A stretch of DNA of 64,000 nt, from contig DAIDMQ010000016.1 in the NCBI GenBank assembly GCA_027448945.1, positions 1-64,000 of the forward strand, given 5' to 3'. The position numbers and the translations under genes were made by a program. The notes under the pieces were generated by a model that did not search any database, was not told the DNA's origin, and saw only the letters and a list, made by a program, of their open reading frames with translations. The number at the start of each line of letters is the position of its first letter. Position 1 is the first letter of the stretch. This document shows positions 1 through 9,704 of this stretch, in pieces. This DNA comes from Gallionellaceae bacterium. Lineage in GTDB: Bacteria > Pseudomonadota > Gammaproteobacteria > Burkholderiales > Gallionellaceae.

Positions 1-4
1 TACC

Positions 5-325
5 ATGATCATGTACGCAAAGATTCGGCGGATGTATTTCCGCGACAAGCTCTCCATCAGTGAGATTGCAACAAAGACCAGCCTATCTTGGAACACCGTC
101 AAGAAATGGATAGGCACGGTACAAAGCTCAGACGTTAAATATCGCAGGAAGCCAGCCGACACACTCTTAAAGCCATTCGAGGATGGATTACTGCTAGCCC
201 TCAAAGCGGACTCGCATCGCCCCAAGCGGGATCGGCGCACCGCGCTGATATTGTTCAAAGACATTCAGAAACAAGGCTTCACGGGTCACTACTGCCGCGT
301 CACCGAATTCGTTCGCAACACATAG
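5..325 (+). pseudogene. IS21-family transposase (IstA-like) N-terminal fragment
   Basis: 106 aa ORF with an HTH (MYFRDKLSISEIATKTSLSWNTVKKWI) typical of IstA N-termini; far too short for a full transposase. Confidence 0.65.
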
Positions 326-694
326 GGTAAATCTGCAAGTGGGACGAACTGTATTTGAGTGAGGTTGTACGTGTCAATGCTATTAGCGGAAATGTCGCTT
401 ATTCTAAATCTGAGGGGGGCGACTTTGAAGCTATTGCATTCAATTTTACGGATGCGATGCCGACCCGAAAATTTGCATTTCAAACACCTCATTGTTGGCG
501 TTATTTACCCAAGTTAATCCCAAAAACAGCCCTCAAAATTACGCACTTCACCCAATATATATCGAGCTAAAACCCATTATTTATATGGCAAATTCACAGT
601 GTATTCCCATCGATTTCACAAAATTACTCCATGAAAAATCAATCAATCTCACCTTTTTAATCGCGATTTATTACCCACTTTTATCTCACTGAAT

Positions 695-738
695 ATACCG
701 CAAACATACCCCAAATATCCCGCAAATATACCCCATCA
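695..738. repeat. Four in-phase 11-bp tandem repeats (ATACCGCAAAC/ATACCCCAAAT/ATCCCGCAAAT/ATACCCCATCA)
   Basis: Read directly: units at 695-705, 706-716, 717-727, 728-738. Confidence 0.8.
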
Positions 739-757
739 CCGCAATAAATTCTCTGGG

Positions 758-838
758 CAGGATGCCAGTTGTCCGACATCGCTTACGCTTTTGTCGGACA
801 ACTGGGAGTTTCGCTCGCTAAGTCTGCTCCGCATCCTG
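758..838. repeat. Nested inverted repeats: inner 14-bp perfect IR (765-778/792-805), outer 8-bp IR CAGGATGC/GCATCCTG (758-765/831-838); possible oriT-like site
   Basis: CCAGTTGTCCGACA...TGTCGGACAACTGG; ATCCTG hexamer on both strands resembling the YATCCTG nick core of RP4-like MOB_P oriTs. Confidence 0.5.
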
Positions 839-1000
839 TCGCAATCGACTCAGGGCTACGCCCCGAGACCCCAACTTCAACGCGTCCTAATGTCGGCGCA
901 GCCTCTCTCGACTTATATTTTTATTTACGGCAGGAATAAACGTGTTTTGCAAGAACACGGGGGCATTAGGAGCAACCAATGCAAGGCCATGCTCGACTAC

Positions 1001-4000
1001 TCATCGCCCCAAAGACTGTTGTCGTAATGACTCATAAAGCTGCGCTGGGCCGAGCAGAATGTCTTTCAGTCCGCCGCGCACTCGTTCCGAATCGAGTGCC
1101 TGCTTGCTCATCGTGCCATGCGCAGACAGCGCATCCATAATCGCGTTCATCAGCTCATTCGCCAGATCAGGCGAGTTCGCAAACTGCTCTTTGGTGTTGC
1201 TGTTAGCCTGCTGCACCAAAATGCTCGACTCCAGTAGCTTGCCTTTGAGGACGTGGTTCACGTAAATCAGTTTGTCATCGTCGCTCAGTTCACCGTTGAA
1301 CAAATCGTTCACCTTCGCGATGATTTCAGCGAGGTAAATCTTTTCCTTTTCTCTCACCTCGCCGCTGCCTGTTGCGGTTATGGGCTCTAACTTGGGATAT
1401 TCGCCATTCACAAGCGGCAATGCTCGTTTGCCCTGATCTTTCAGCTTGTGGTGTGTCATCACGACCTTGGATAAATCGACACCCTCACGCTCGCGCCCGA
1501 ACTCCAGCAACGGCAGCAGCCGCTTGAAGAAAGTTGCACGCTTCTCGATGGCGGTATTGCCGTAATCAAAAATTTGCGACAGGAAGGCATATAAACGCTG
1601 GAACGCGCCCAGATTACTTTTGAACAGCAGCAGTCCCTTAATCTCGTCCAGCGCAACTTGTTCGGCGTTGGCATCTTTGATTGCGGCGGCGGCTTTTGCA
1701 GCTTCCATCGCCGCCTTGTATCGCTTGAGTAGTCGATCGGCGACGGGTTCAATCGCGGCAGAAAGCTCGGCTTGGCTCGCCTTGGCATTCATCTCCACCA
1801 TCACCACGCGCTCTACTTCGTTATCGTCGTAATGCCCCTCGGCATCGAGCTTGGCGCGCAGGTCATACACCAGATGCGGATCGGTCACGTCCTCCAGTTC
1901 CGCTGTCTCGAAATACGTCTTGAATGCAGCCAATACCTCATCAGGATCGTTCACGAAGTCCAGCACATAAGTCGTATCTTTGCCGGGATGCGCGCGGTTC
2001 AGGCGCGACAAGGTTTGCACCGCCTGTATGCCCGCCAGCCGTTTGTCTACGTACATGCCGCACAGCAAAGGCTGGTCGAAGCCCGTCTGGAATTTATTCG
2101 CTACCAACAAGATTTGATATTCGTCCGTCACAAATGCTTCGCGCATATCGCGCCCGCGCAAATTCGGGTTGAGCATCTTGCTGACTTCGGTGTAGGGAGC
2201 GATGCCAGACTCTTGATCGTTCACTTCGCCTGAGAACGCGACCAGCGTGCCGATTTTGTAGTCCTGAGATTTGATGTATTTCTCTATCGCCAGTTGCCAG
2301 CGCACCGCCTCAATGCGGCTGCCAACCACCACCATCGCTTTGGCTTTGCCATTCAGCAACGGCTGCACGTTCTCGCGGAAATGCTCTACCACCACTTGCA
2401 CCTTCTGGCTGATGTTGTAGGGATGCAAACGCACCCAGCGCATGATGCCTTTAAGTGCCTCGCTGCGCTCCACTTCTTTCTCGTCCCACTCGCGTCCCTC
2501 GTTGGCGAGCTTGAACGCCAGCTTGTAGGGCGTGTAGTTCTTCAGCACATCGAGGATGAAGCCCTCTTCGATAGCTTGGCGCATCGAATACACATGGAAC
2601 GGTGCGGGCAGATTGTCCGCGCTGGCAGGAAGATCCGGATTTGGACGGCGACCAAACAACTCCAGCGTCTTGGCTTTAGGCGTGGCGGTGAAGGCGACAT
2701 AGGTGATGCCCGCGATATTGGCGCGCGCTTCCATCTGTGCGGCCAGCAAATCTTCCGTGCTCACCTCGCCGCCATCTTGCAACGCCTGCATTTCCTCGGC
2801 GGACAACACCGACTTCAACTTGGCTGCTGCCGAGCCCGTCTGCGACGAATGTGCTTCATCGGCGATTACCGCGAAGCGTTTGCCCTCTGTCGCCGCCAGC
2901 TCCTGCACCGCCTTTAGCGCGAAGGGGAAAGTCTGGATGGTGCACACCACGATTTTCTTGCCGCCGGACAAGGCTTGCGCCAGCTCGCCGCTCTTGCTTT
3001 GGCTCTCACCCTTGATGCTCGCGACCACACCCGCCGTGCGCTCGAAATCAAAAATTGCTTCCTGCAACTGCGCATCCAGCACATTGCGATCTGACACCAC
3101 CAGCACCGAATCAAACAGCTTCTGGTGCTGCGCATCGTGCAAGTCGGCGAGGAAGTGCGCCGTCCACGCGATGGAATTAGTCTTGCCCGAACCAGCCGAA
3201 TGCTGAATCAAATACTTGCCGCCTGCACCTTCTGTCAGCACGGTCGCCAGCAGTTGGCGCGTCGCATCCAGTTGGTGATAGCGCGGAAAAATTACCGAGG
3301 TGATTTGCTTTTTGCTGTCGCGCTTGGTCACCAGATAACGCCCGATAATTTCCAACCAACTTTCACGCGCCCAAACATGTTCCCACAAATAAGCCGTGCG
3401 ATGTCCATTCGCATTCACCGGGTTACCCGCCGCGCCGTGGTCGCCTTGGTTGAACGGCAAGAACGTGGTCGCTGCACCCAGCAAGCGCGTCGCCATCATC
3501 ACCGCACTATTGCTCACCGCGAAATGTACCAATGCCCCGCGCGGAAAATCCAGCAACGGTTCGGCGGCATTCTGTCCTTTAGGTTTAGGGTTGCGGTCGA
3601 AACGATATTGATCCACCGCGTCTTCTACTGATTGTGTGAAGTTGGATTTCAGTTCCACCGTCGCCACAGGAATGCCATTGAGAAACAGCACTAGATCAAT
3701 CGCGTTTTCGTTGTGCAACGAGTAGCGCACCTGCCGCACCACACGCAGACGATTCGCCGCGTACTTCGTTTGTAATTCAGGGTTCATCGCCAGCGCGGGC
3801 TTGAATTGCGCAAGCTGCAAAGGCTGACGCAAGCCCAACATTTCCACCCCATGCCGCAACACATCCAATGTGCCTCTATCGTCCAACGATTTACGCAAAC
3901 GATCCTGCAACACCGCTTCCGCCGCCGCGCCGTGGCTCTTGCTCAACGCCTCCCATGCCTTGGGCTGTGTGGCTTGCACCCACGCGATGACATCAGCAGT

Positions 4001-4120
4001 AAACAAAGCGCGAGCGCGGTCATAGTTGGCGTAATCGCCTTCGGCATATAACCAACCCTGCGCCGCAAGATGCGCGTAAATGTCGTTTTCGAATTCGATT
4101 TCTCGATGCAGATTACTCAT
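1001..4120 (-). CDS. hsdR: Type I restriction enzyme R subunit (HsdR)
   Basis: 1039 aa; N-terminal nuclease (VATVELKSN), helicase Walker A HSAGSGKTNS, DEAH motif VIADEAHSSQ; next to hsdS/hsdM. Confidence 0.95.
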   Translation of the reverse strand: MSNLHREIEFENDIYAHLAAQGWLYAEGDYANYDRARALFTADVIAWVQATQPKAWEALSKSHGAAAEAVLQDRLRKSLDDRGTLDVLRHGVEMLGLRQPLQLAQFKPALAMNPELQTKYAANRLRVVRQVRYSLHNENAIDLVLFLNGIPVATVELKSNFTQSVEDAVDQYRFDRNPKPKGQNAAEPLLDFPRGALVHFAVSNSAVMMATRLLGAATTFLPFNQGDHGAAGNPVNANGHRTAYLWEHVWARESWLEIIGRYLVTKRDSKKQITSVIFPRYHQLDATRQLLATVLTEGAGGKYLIQHSAGSGKTNSIAWTAHFLADLHDAQHQKLFDSVLVVSDRNVLDAQLQEAIFDFERTAGVVASIKGESQSKSGELAQALSGGKKIVVCTIQTFPFALKAVQELAATEGKRFAVIADEAHSSQTGSAAAKLKSVLSAEEMQALQDGGEVSTEDLLAAQMEARANIAGITYVAFTATPKAKTLELFGRRPNPDLPASADNLPAPFHVYSMRQAIEEGFILDVLKNYTPYKLAFKLANEGREWDEKEVERSEALKGIMRWVRLHPYNISQKVQVVVEHFRENVQPLLNGKAKAMVVVGSRIEAVRWQLAIEKYIKSQDYKIGTLVAFSGEVNDQESGIAPYTEVSKMLNPNLRGRDMREAFVTDEYQILLVANKFQTGFDQPLLCGMYVDKRLAGIQAVQTLSRLNRAHPGKDTTYVLDFVNDPDEVLAAFKTYFETAELEDVTDPHLVYDLRAKLDAEGHYDDNEVERVVMVEMNAKASQAELSAAIEPVADRLLKRYKAAMEAAKAAAAIKDANAEQVALDEIKGLLLFKSNLGAFQRLYAFLSQIFDYGNTAIEKRATFFKRLLPLLEFGREREGVDLSKVVMTHHKLKDQGKRALPLVNGEYPKLEPITATGSGEVREKEKIYLAEIIAKVNDLFNGELSDDDKLIYVNHVLKGKLLESSILVQQANSNTKEQFANSPDLANELMNAIMDALSAHGTMSKQALDSERVRGGLKDILLGPAQLYESLRQQSLGR

Positions 4121-4701
4121 TATGGAACCCTCTCACGCCAAACCAGATCATGGGCATCACACTCAAGTTGCTTTGCCAGCTCAATTAGGCCGAACACCTC
4201 AACATCATCTATCTCAAGCGTAGTCATGATTTCAGCAAAGGTTCGGTCATCCGCATTCTCAAAATGCCTCACAAGATATGCCTCCACCCCTTCAGTTTTC
4301 GTATGCTGGTAAAAGGTGCCTAGTGCCGGATACCTAGCACCATTATTTGTTAGCGTTACCCACGCCTGTTTCTTATTTTTACCTTCAAAAAGATTTTTCC
4401 ACTTTGAGAGATAACGATTAGATTTTATTTCTTTGGCTTTCTGACGGGAGGTCTTAGCCTCATTTAACAGGCGAACATATTCAGCTTGGGTTCGTTCGCT
4501 AATCCAAAATTGCACGATGCTTGGCAAACTAGAGCGGTAGGAATTTTCACTGAAAATAACATAGTTAGAACGGCAAGCCTCGCAGTCCATGTGCATTGAG
4601 GAATCGGTTCTATTCCAGTCATCCATTCGATCAGTAATTGTGTAGGTACTCTTGCCGCAAGGGCAGGGATGCTTGGCTGTGGACATTTCTTCCCAACTCA
4701 T
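4120..4701 (-). CDS. Cys-rich (zinc-ribbon-like) protein of unknown function inside the type I RM operon
   Basis: 193 aa; CPCGKS...DCEACRSNY cysteine pairs; 4-nt overlap with hsdS, 1-nt overlap with hsdR. Confidence 0.7.
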   Translation of the reverse strand: MSWEEMSTAKHPCPCGKSTYTITDRMDDWNRTDSSMHMDCEACRSNYVIFSENSYRSSLPSIVQFWISERTQAEYVRLLNEAKTSRQKAKEIKSNRYLSKWKNLFEGKNKKQAWVTLTNNGARYPALGTFYQHTKTEGVEAYLVRHFENADDRTFAEIMTTLEIDDVEVFGLIELAKQLECDAHDLVWRERVP

Positions 4702-6074
4702 GCAGCCTCCATTTCGGGTGCGCTGTGGCGCACATCAATCTTACCCGACACCGCTGCCGAGATCAGCGCGCTGCGGCGCTCTTTCAACAACGCTATGCCG
4801 CGCTGCGCTTCGGCGGTGAGGGCGTCAAGTTTGGTGGTTTCGATATTGAGGAAGGTGGCGATAGCGGTCTGCTCTTCGATTGGAGGAACAGTCACTGAAA
4901 GATTTTCAATAACACCCATGCCTATGTTTTGCTGCGTTCCAAAACTCCAATTCAAGGTAACCGCTTCTTGAAAGTTTTTTGAGCGCATAAAGTTCAGAAC
5001 AAAATACGGCAACGATTCCTGTCTGCACCGAATTACTGCAAGGGGTGACCAGATATTGAAGTCAATATCCGTTTCCACAATAGCCGTCACACCAGTCGTT
5101 GCACCTGATTTGACCATGTAAATATCGCCGACTTGTGGCCGATACTTCTCCGAGTATCGCAAGTGATCTTCTTCAGAAATGTACCCACGTATCTTTTCAA
5201 AATTGATCTTGCCAGAAGATACAGCTTCAGCCGATACAAACGGAACTCCTTCATCAGGAAAGTTTGGTGTCTCGTGCGGACCATCCGTAATCGGAGTGGA
5301 GACAATGTGTTTTATGGCACAAACTTTCCAATGCTCGGGCACATCGCCCAGCCATTCGATGCCGGAGTCCTTGAGCTTCGCGTTGGGGTTGAGACCCTTG
5401 GTGACAGCGTGGGAGATGTCGGCCTGTCGCTTTTCACGGAGGAGCTGAATCAGCTTCTCCTGCTCCGTCACCAGCGCGTCAATCTTCCCCGTCTCGCGGT
5501 CTAGGAAGGAAGCGATAGAGGATTGTTCTACTAGACTTGGCAGCGGTATTCCCAAATTTTCTATGGAATATTTTCCGAGCGCATAGCGAGTCATTCCAGT
5601 TGCTTCTATTTCAAAAGCAACCTCTACATAGCGCGATTTGAAAAGATGGTAAAGATAGCCGCCATTGATTCCTGCGCGTGGTCGCAACAATGCGAGGTGA
5701 TAGCCACAAACCAAATTTGGCAGAACTTCTGCTACATGTGCTGGAATCCCGATGTCCCTTGGGTCTTCTGAATCCTTGGTGATGATGACATCATCAACCT
5801 CAAGACTGAGGCGGCGAATTTGCTCGGGGCTGGCAGTCGCTGCCATGAATTCGATGCTCGAATCTATATGTTCGTTTTTATATACGTCGGTGTAGTTGCA
5901 CAGCAGTACAGATGGTTCATCTTCAACTGTGTGCTTGTCTATATTGCTCAGGCGAACATCAACGGCGTATTTGAGTGGACTTATTTCCCAATGCCCCGGC
6001 ACTTCGCCCAGCCACGCCACGCCGCTGTCTTTGTATTCGGGATAACGCGGGAGACTCATAACGCCTCCTCCCAA
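4698..6074 (-). CDS. hsdS: Type I restriction enzyme specificity subunit (HsdS)
   Basis: Two TRD repeats with KDSGVAWLGEVPGHWE / KDSGIEWLGDVPEHWK signatures. Confidence 0.95.
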   Translation of the reverse strand: MGGGVMSLPRYPEYKDSGVAWLGEVPGHWEISPLKYAVDVRLSNIDKHTVEDEPSVLLCNYTDVYKNEHIDSSIEFMAATASPEQIRRLSLEVDDVIITKDSEDPRDIGIPAHVAEVLPNLVCGYHLALLRPRAGINGGYLYHLFKSRYVEVAFEIEATGMTRYALGKYSIENLGIPLPSLVEQSSIASFLDRETGKIDALVTEQEKLIQLLREKRQADISHAVTKGLNPNAKLKDSGIEWLGDVPEHWKVCAIKHIVSTPITDGPHETPNFPDEGVPFVSAEAVSSGKINFEKIRGYISEEDHLRYSEKYRPQVGDIYMVKSGATTGVTAIVETDIDFNIWSPLAVIRCRQESLPYFVLNFMRSKNFQEAVTLNWSFGTQQNIGMGVIENLSVTVPPIEEQTAIATFLNIETTKLDALTAEAQRGIALLKERRSALISAAVSGKIDVRHSAPEMEAA

Positions 6075-6970
6075 AGAGGCAGGTTTTTCCAGTTTTTAGG
6101 AAATCCCATTACGTTTACGGATGCCTGCGGACATGTGTCAAGCAGCGTTATCAACTTGTTGCGCCAATTTGATTCTGGGTTAATGACACGCAGCATATAA
6201 GCCAACATAGCAAGGCTGTTATACAGCCGTCCGTGTGCATCATCATCTCGATTAAACACGCTAGCCAGTTCCGCAGGTTTTTTGCTTGGCAGTCGCATTT
6301 TTACAGTAAGGCGACGATTCCAGATGCGCCCATGATGTGCGCAGTGATTGCGCACAATGGTTAAGTGATGCAGGAAGGAGACCAACACCAATTCATCTAA
6401 CACGTAAGTATCAGCAATTGCCTGGCGATCATGTGGTTTACGCAAGTTTTGTATCCACCGCGACAAATGCCCGATAGACATCAGTTCACACGATACCCAA
6501 ATTGGCGGTGTCGCCAAGTGGTTGTAGTTTTCCTGATAATGTTTGGCAAAAGTTTCATGGCTGCGTTGGAACTCCTTGTCCAACTCATCGCAGCAACGCT
6601 TCCATGTGTCCTGCCGATTAAACAGCGAGCCATCGTGGTGTGCAAAAACGCCGTAATTTAATGAAAGATAATTTGCCCAGCGGCAACGCAAGGAAATTTC
6701 AATATGTTCGATCGCGTCAAGTAAAAGCAAACGTAGTGCGCGGTCAAACTGATAGGTAGCAATGACATCAGAAAACTGAGTATCTGCGCGGAATTTATGC
6801 TCACCACTTGAGCTGGTTAACTCATAAGGTAACCAATAGGCACGAAGCCGATAGTAGTTTATGTGCGTTAGATAATGAGTGGCCAGATCACGATCTGGGA
6901 TCACCATGCCGCGCTTAGTAAGGAGCTTGATCTGATCGGCTACAGAGAGGGGTGGTTTGTGGAAAGTCAT
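6056..6970 (-). CDS. Abi family protein (Abi_2; AbiD/AbiF-like)
   Basis: KPPLSVADQIKLLTKRGMVIPDRDLATHYLTHINYYRLRAYWLPYE and RNHCAHHGRIWNR motifs; start taken at internal Met (MTFHKPP). Confidence 0.88.
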   Translation of the reverse strand: MTFHKPPLSVADQIKLLTKRGMVIPDRDLATHYLTHINYYRLRAYWLPYELTSSSGEHKFRADTQFSDVIATYQFDRALRLLLLDAIEHIEISLRCRWANYLSLNYGVFAHHDGSLFNRQDTWKRCCDELDKEFQRSHETFAKHYQENYNHLATPPIWVSCELMSIGHLSRWIQNLRKPHDRQAIADTYVLDELVLVSFLHHLTIVRNHCAHHGRIWNRRLTVKMRLPSKKPAELASVFNRDDDAHGRLYNSLAMLAYMLRVINPESNWRNKLITLLDTCPQASVNVMGFPKNWKNLPLWEEAL

Positions 6971-7154
6971 ACTTTTTCGACCCCACAAAAAAGTAACCCG
7001 CCTGGTGCGCATCGTTGAGAGGCGTGGCGGGTGTTGTTGGCGCGGATTATACATAGCAAGGAAAAATATGCAAATTTCCTTAGCATATTTTGCGCTGCAT
7101 TTTGTGATGGAAAATTCATCGTAGTTTTTACCACACGTTTTTTATACGAAAAAA

Positions 7155-8906
7155 TCATGCCGAAAGCCCCGCTATCATTTCTTTAATTCTATCGGTGGTG
7201 AGCTTGAGTTCCGCATCAATCTCCGCCAATTCGCGCGGCGGCTGAAAGACGTAGAAATGGCGATTAAATGGAATCTCGTAACCGACTTTGGTTTTGTCGT
7301 GGTCTATCCACGCGTCAGGTGCATGAGGCAGCACTTCGCGCTTGAAGTAAGTTTCGACTTCTTCAGAGAGCGGCACACTTTCGGTATCGCGCAATGACGA
7401 ATCAGACTGTGGCTTACCCTTAGATTTTCCCTTCTCACCCACAACAGCTTTGCCTTGCGCATCTTTAAGCGGACGTTCGACGGTGATAGTGCGATAGCCA
7501 AAGTCGCTGTTATTGAAAATGCGGCTGATAGGTTTGCCGTCCTTTTCTGCTTCGAGAAAATCGCCAAACAAGCGCGTGATCTCGGCGATATGTTCGTCAC
7601 TCATTTGCTTGCGTTTGCTGCCCAAACTCTTGCGCATCTTTTGCCAGAAATCACTGGAGTCAATGAGTTGGATTTTGCCTTTACGCTGTGTTGGCTTGCG
7701 GTTGGAGAGTATCCAGACGTAGGTGCTGATGCCCGTGTTGTAAAACATGTCGGTGGGCAGACCGATGATGGCTTCGACCAAATCATTTTCTAGTACATAG
7801 CGGCGGATTTCAGATTCACCTGAACCCGCACCGCCCGTGAATAAGGGCGAACCGTTAAGCACAATACCGAAGCGGCTGCCGCCATCCTTGGCGGGGCGCA
7901 TCTTGCTGACCAGATGCAGCAAGAACAGCAGCGAACCATCCGACACACGCGGCAAGCCGGGGCCGAAGCGTCCATTAAAACCTTGGCTTTCGTGCTCTTT
8001 GCGAATTTCTTTTTCGACCTTTTTCCACTCCACGCCAAACGGCGGATTGGACAGCATGTAGTCGAATTTCTTGTGCAGGTGTCCGTCGTCGGACAGCGTG
8101 TTGCCCGGTGTGATGTTGCCTACGTCCTGCCCTTTGATAAGCATGTCGGCCTTGCAAATTGCATAAGACTCGTCGTTGAGTTCTTGCCCGAACATGGTGA
8201 GCCGCGCTTGCGGGTTGTGTTCTTCCAGATACTCGCCCGCGATGGACAACATGCCACCCGTACCTGCCGTCGGATCATAGATGGTGCGCACCACGCCAGG
8301 CTTGGACAACATCTCGTCGTCTTCAATGAATAGCAGATTGACCATCAGGCGGATGACTTCGCGCGGAGTGAAATGCTCACCGGCAGTCTCGTTGGAAATT
8401 TCGGCAAACTTGCGGATTAGCTCTTCAAACACCAAACCCATCTGGCTATTGCTGACGGTATTCGGATGCAATTCAATCTGTGAGAATTTTTCGCAAACTT
8501 GATAGAGCAAGCCCGCTTTGGCCAGGCGCTCGACTTGAGTGTGAAAATCAAATCGTTCGAAGATGTCGCGCACGGCAGGTGAGAAAGATTGGATGTAGCT
8601 GAACAGGTTTTCGCGGATGTGATCCTGATCGCCCATCAGCTTTTTCATATCCAAAGCCGAAGTGTTGTAAAAACTCTGTCCTGCTTTGCGCAACAAGAAA
8701 GGCTCAGGATTCAGCCCAGCTTTTTGTTGCTTATCGAATTCGGCAAGCACAGCGGGCTTGGTGGTTTCGAGAACACAGTCGAGACGGCGCAACACAGTGA
8801 ACGGCAAAATAACTTTGCCGTACTCGGACTGTTTGTAATCACCACGGAGAAGGTCGGCGACCGACCAAATGAAGGACGAAAGTGCTTGGTGATTCATATG
8901 CCTCAA
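7155..8906 (-). CDS. hsdM: Type I restriction-modification N6-adenine methyltransferase (HsdM)
   Basis: [10 protein letters not shown] and SNPPFG motifs; HsdM N-terminal domain. Confidence 0.96.
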   Translation of the reverse strand: MRHMNHQALSSFIWSVADLLRGDYKQSEYGKVILPFTVLRRLDCVLETTKPAVLAEFDKQQKAGLNPEPFLLRKAGQSFYNTSALDMKKLMGDQDHIRENLFSYIQSFSPAVRDIFERFDFHTQVERLAKAGLLYQVCEKFSQIELHPNTVSNSQMGLVFEELIRKFAEISNETAGEHFTPREVIRLMVNLLFIEDDEMLSKPGVVRTIYDPTAGTGGMLSIAGEYLEEHNPQARLTMFGQELNDESYAICKADMLIKGQDVGNITPGNTLSDDGHLHKKFDYMLSNPPFGVEWKKVEKEIRKEHESQGFNGRFGPGLPRVSDGSLLFLLHLVSKMRPAKDGGSRFGIVLNGSPLFTGGAGSGESEIRRYVLENDLVEAIIGLPTDMFYNTGISTYVWILSNRKPTQRKGKIQLIDSSDFWQKMRKSLGSKRKQMSDEHIAEITRLFGDFLEAEKDGKPISRIFNNSDFGYRTITVERPLKDAQGKAVVGEKGKSKGKPQSDSSLRDTESVPLSEEVETYFKREVLPHAPDAWIDHDKTKVGYEIPFNRHFYVFQPPRELAEIDAELKLTTDRIKEMIAGLSA

Positions 8907-8986
8907 TCAAATTTCTTAACCGCCGCATTCTGAGGGCTACAGCACTTCGACGCAACAAGCGAAGCACACAAGAAATACCACAACAC

Positions 8987-9155
8987 TCAATGCAGAACCC
9001 GCCCCACCTCGGCATGACCTATCGCACCCTCCCGATTGCCTCTCTTCGGTATCCACAGGCAAGCCACTGCATCACCAGACTGTATGCGCTTGGCAAAAGC
9101 ATCCTCAACCAAAAACGTGACCCGTCTAAAATAAATATCCACACAGGTCTCGCTC
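8987..9155 (-). pseudogene. Truncated duplicate of the C-terminus of the AAA ATPase gene at 11214-12656
   Basis: Reads VDIYFRRVTFLVEDAFAKRIQSGDAVACLWIPKRGNREGAIGHAEVGRVLH*, matching VDIDLRRVTFLVEDAFAKAIQSGDAVACVLIPKRGNREGAMGKFEVGRVLH* of the intact gene. Confidence 0.9.
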
Positions 9156-9156
9156 A

Positions 9157-9185
9157 GTGTTCCCTGCCTGCGCGGGGATGAATCG
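9157..9185 (+). repeat. Solitary 29-nt type I-E CRISPR-repeat-like sequence
   Basis: GTGTTCCCTGCCTGCGCGGGGATGAATCG; same 6-bp stem/4-nt loop register as E. coli I-E repeat GAGTTCCCCGCGCCAGCGGGGATAAACCG. Confidence 0.5.
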
Positions 9186-9202
9186 CCCTAATCCGATTCC
9201 AC

Positions 9203-9601
9203 CTACTTCGTTTTTTTCTCTATCTTGCGACGACTGCGAACTAGCTTGGCAAAGTCACCGACCATCCCCACAACAAAAGCGCGCTCGGCTTCATCAAGTT
9301 CGCCCAGCAATTTTTCCAGCAGCAGCGACTGATCTGGCTTGCGTCGGGAAGCGGGACTCAACAACGATTCAACCGTGCAGTCCAGCGCGTCCGCCAATGA
9401 AAAGAGGCGACTCAATGATGGCGTGATACTGCCAGTTTCGATTCTGGACATACTCTCTTGCTCGATGCCCACTCGTTCTGCCAACTCCCCCTGCGTTAAT
9501 CCCAGCGACTTGCGACGTGCAGCAATCAACACACCCACTGATTTTGCGAGGTTCTGGTGCTTGATATTCGGCTGACTTTTCACCTTGCGACTCCACATCA
9601 T
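9203..9601 (-). CDS. XRE-family HTH transcriptional regulator
   Basis: HTH_3: LIAARRKSLGLTQGELAERVGIEQESMSRIETGSITPSLSRLFSLADAL. Confidence 0.92.
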   Translation of the reverse strand: MMWSRKVKSQPNIKHQNLAKSVGVLIAARRKSLGLTQGELAERVGIEQESMSRIETGSITPSLSRLFSLADALDCTVESLLSPASRRKPDQSLLLEKLLGELDEAERAFVVGMVGDFAKLVRSRRKIEKKTK

Positions 9602-9651
9602 TTGATGACGTAAAGTGTCGTTTCATTAGTCGCTTGCAAGAATGATTCATA

Positions 9652-9678
9652 ATGCCATAAAATGATGTGTTATGTCAT
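9652..9678. promoter_or_regulatory. Candidate operator: imperfect inverted repeat ATGCCATAA-N9-TTATGTCAT
   Basis: Lies in the divergent gap between the XRE gene and the lipoprotein gene; 8/9 arm identity. Confidence 0.35.
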
Positions 9679-9704
9679 ATTCGTGGCATTCTTTTGGAGA
9701 ATTT

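Noticed and set aside
758-971. Retron ncRNA or integron attC site for the nested inverted repeats
   Set aside because: No reverse transcriptase or integron integrase nearby and no attC core (GTTRRRY/RYYYAAC) recognised
9157-9185. A CRISPR array
   Set aside because: Only one repeat-like unit, no spacers and no cas genes in the window, so reported only as an orphan repeat-like sequence
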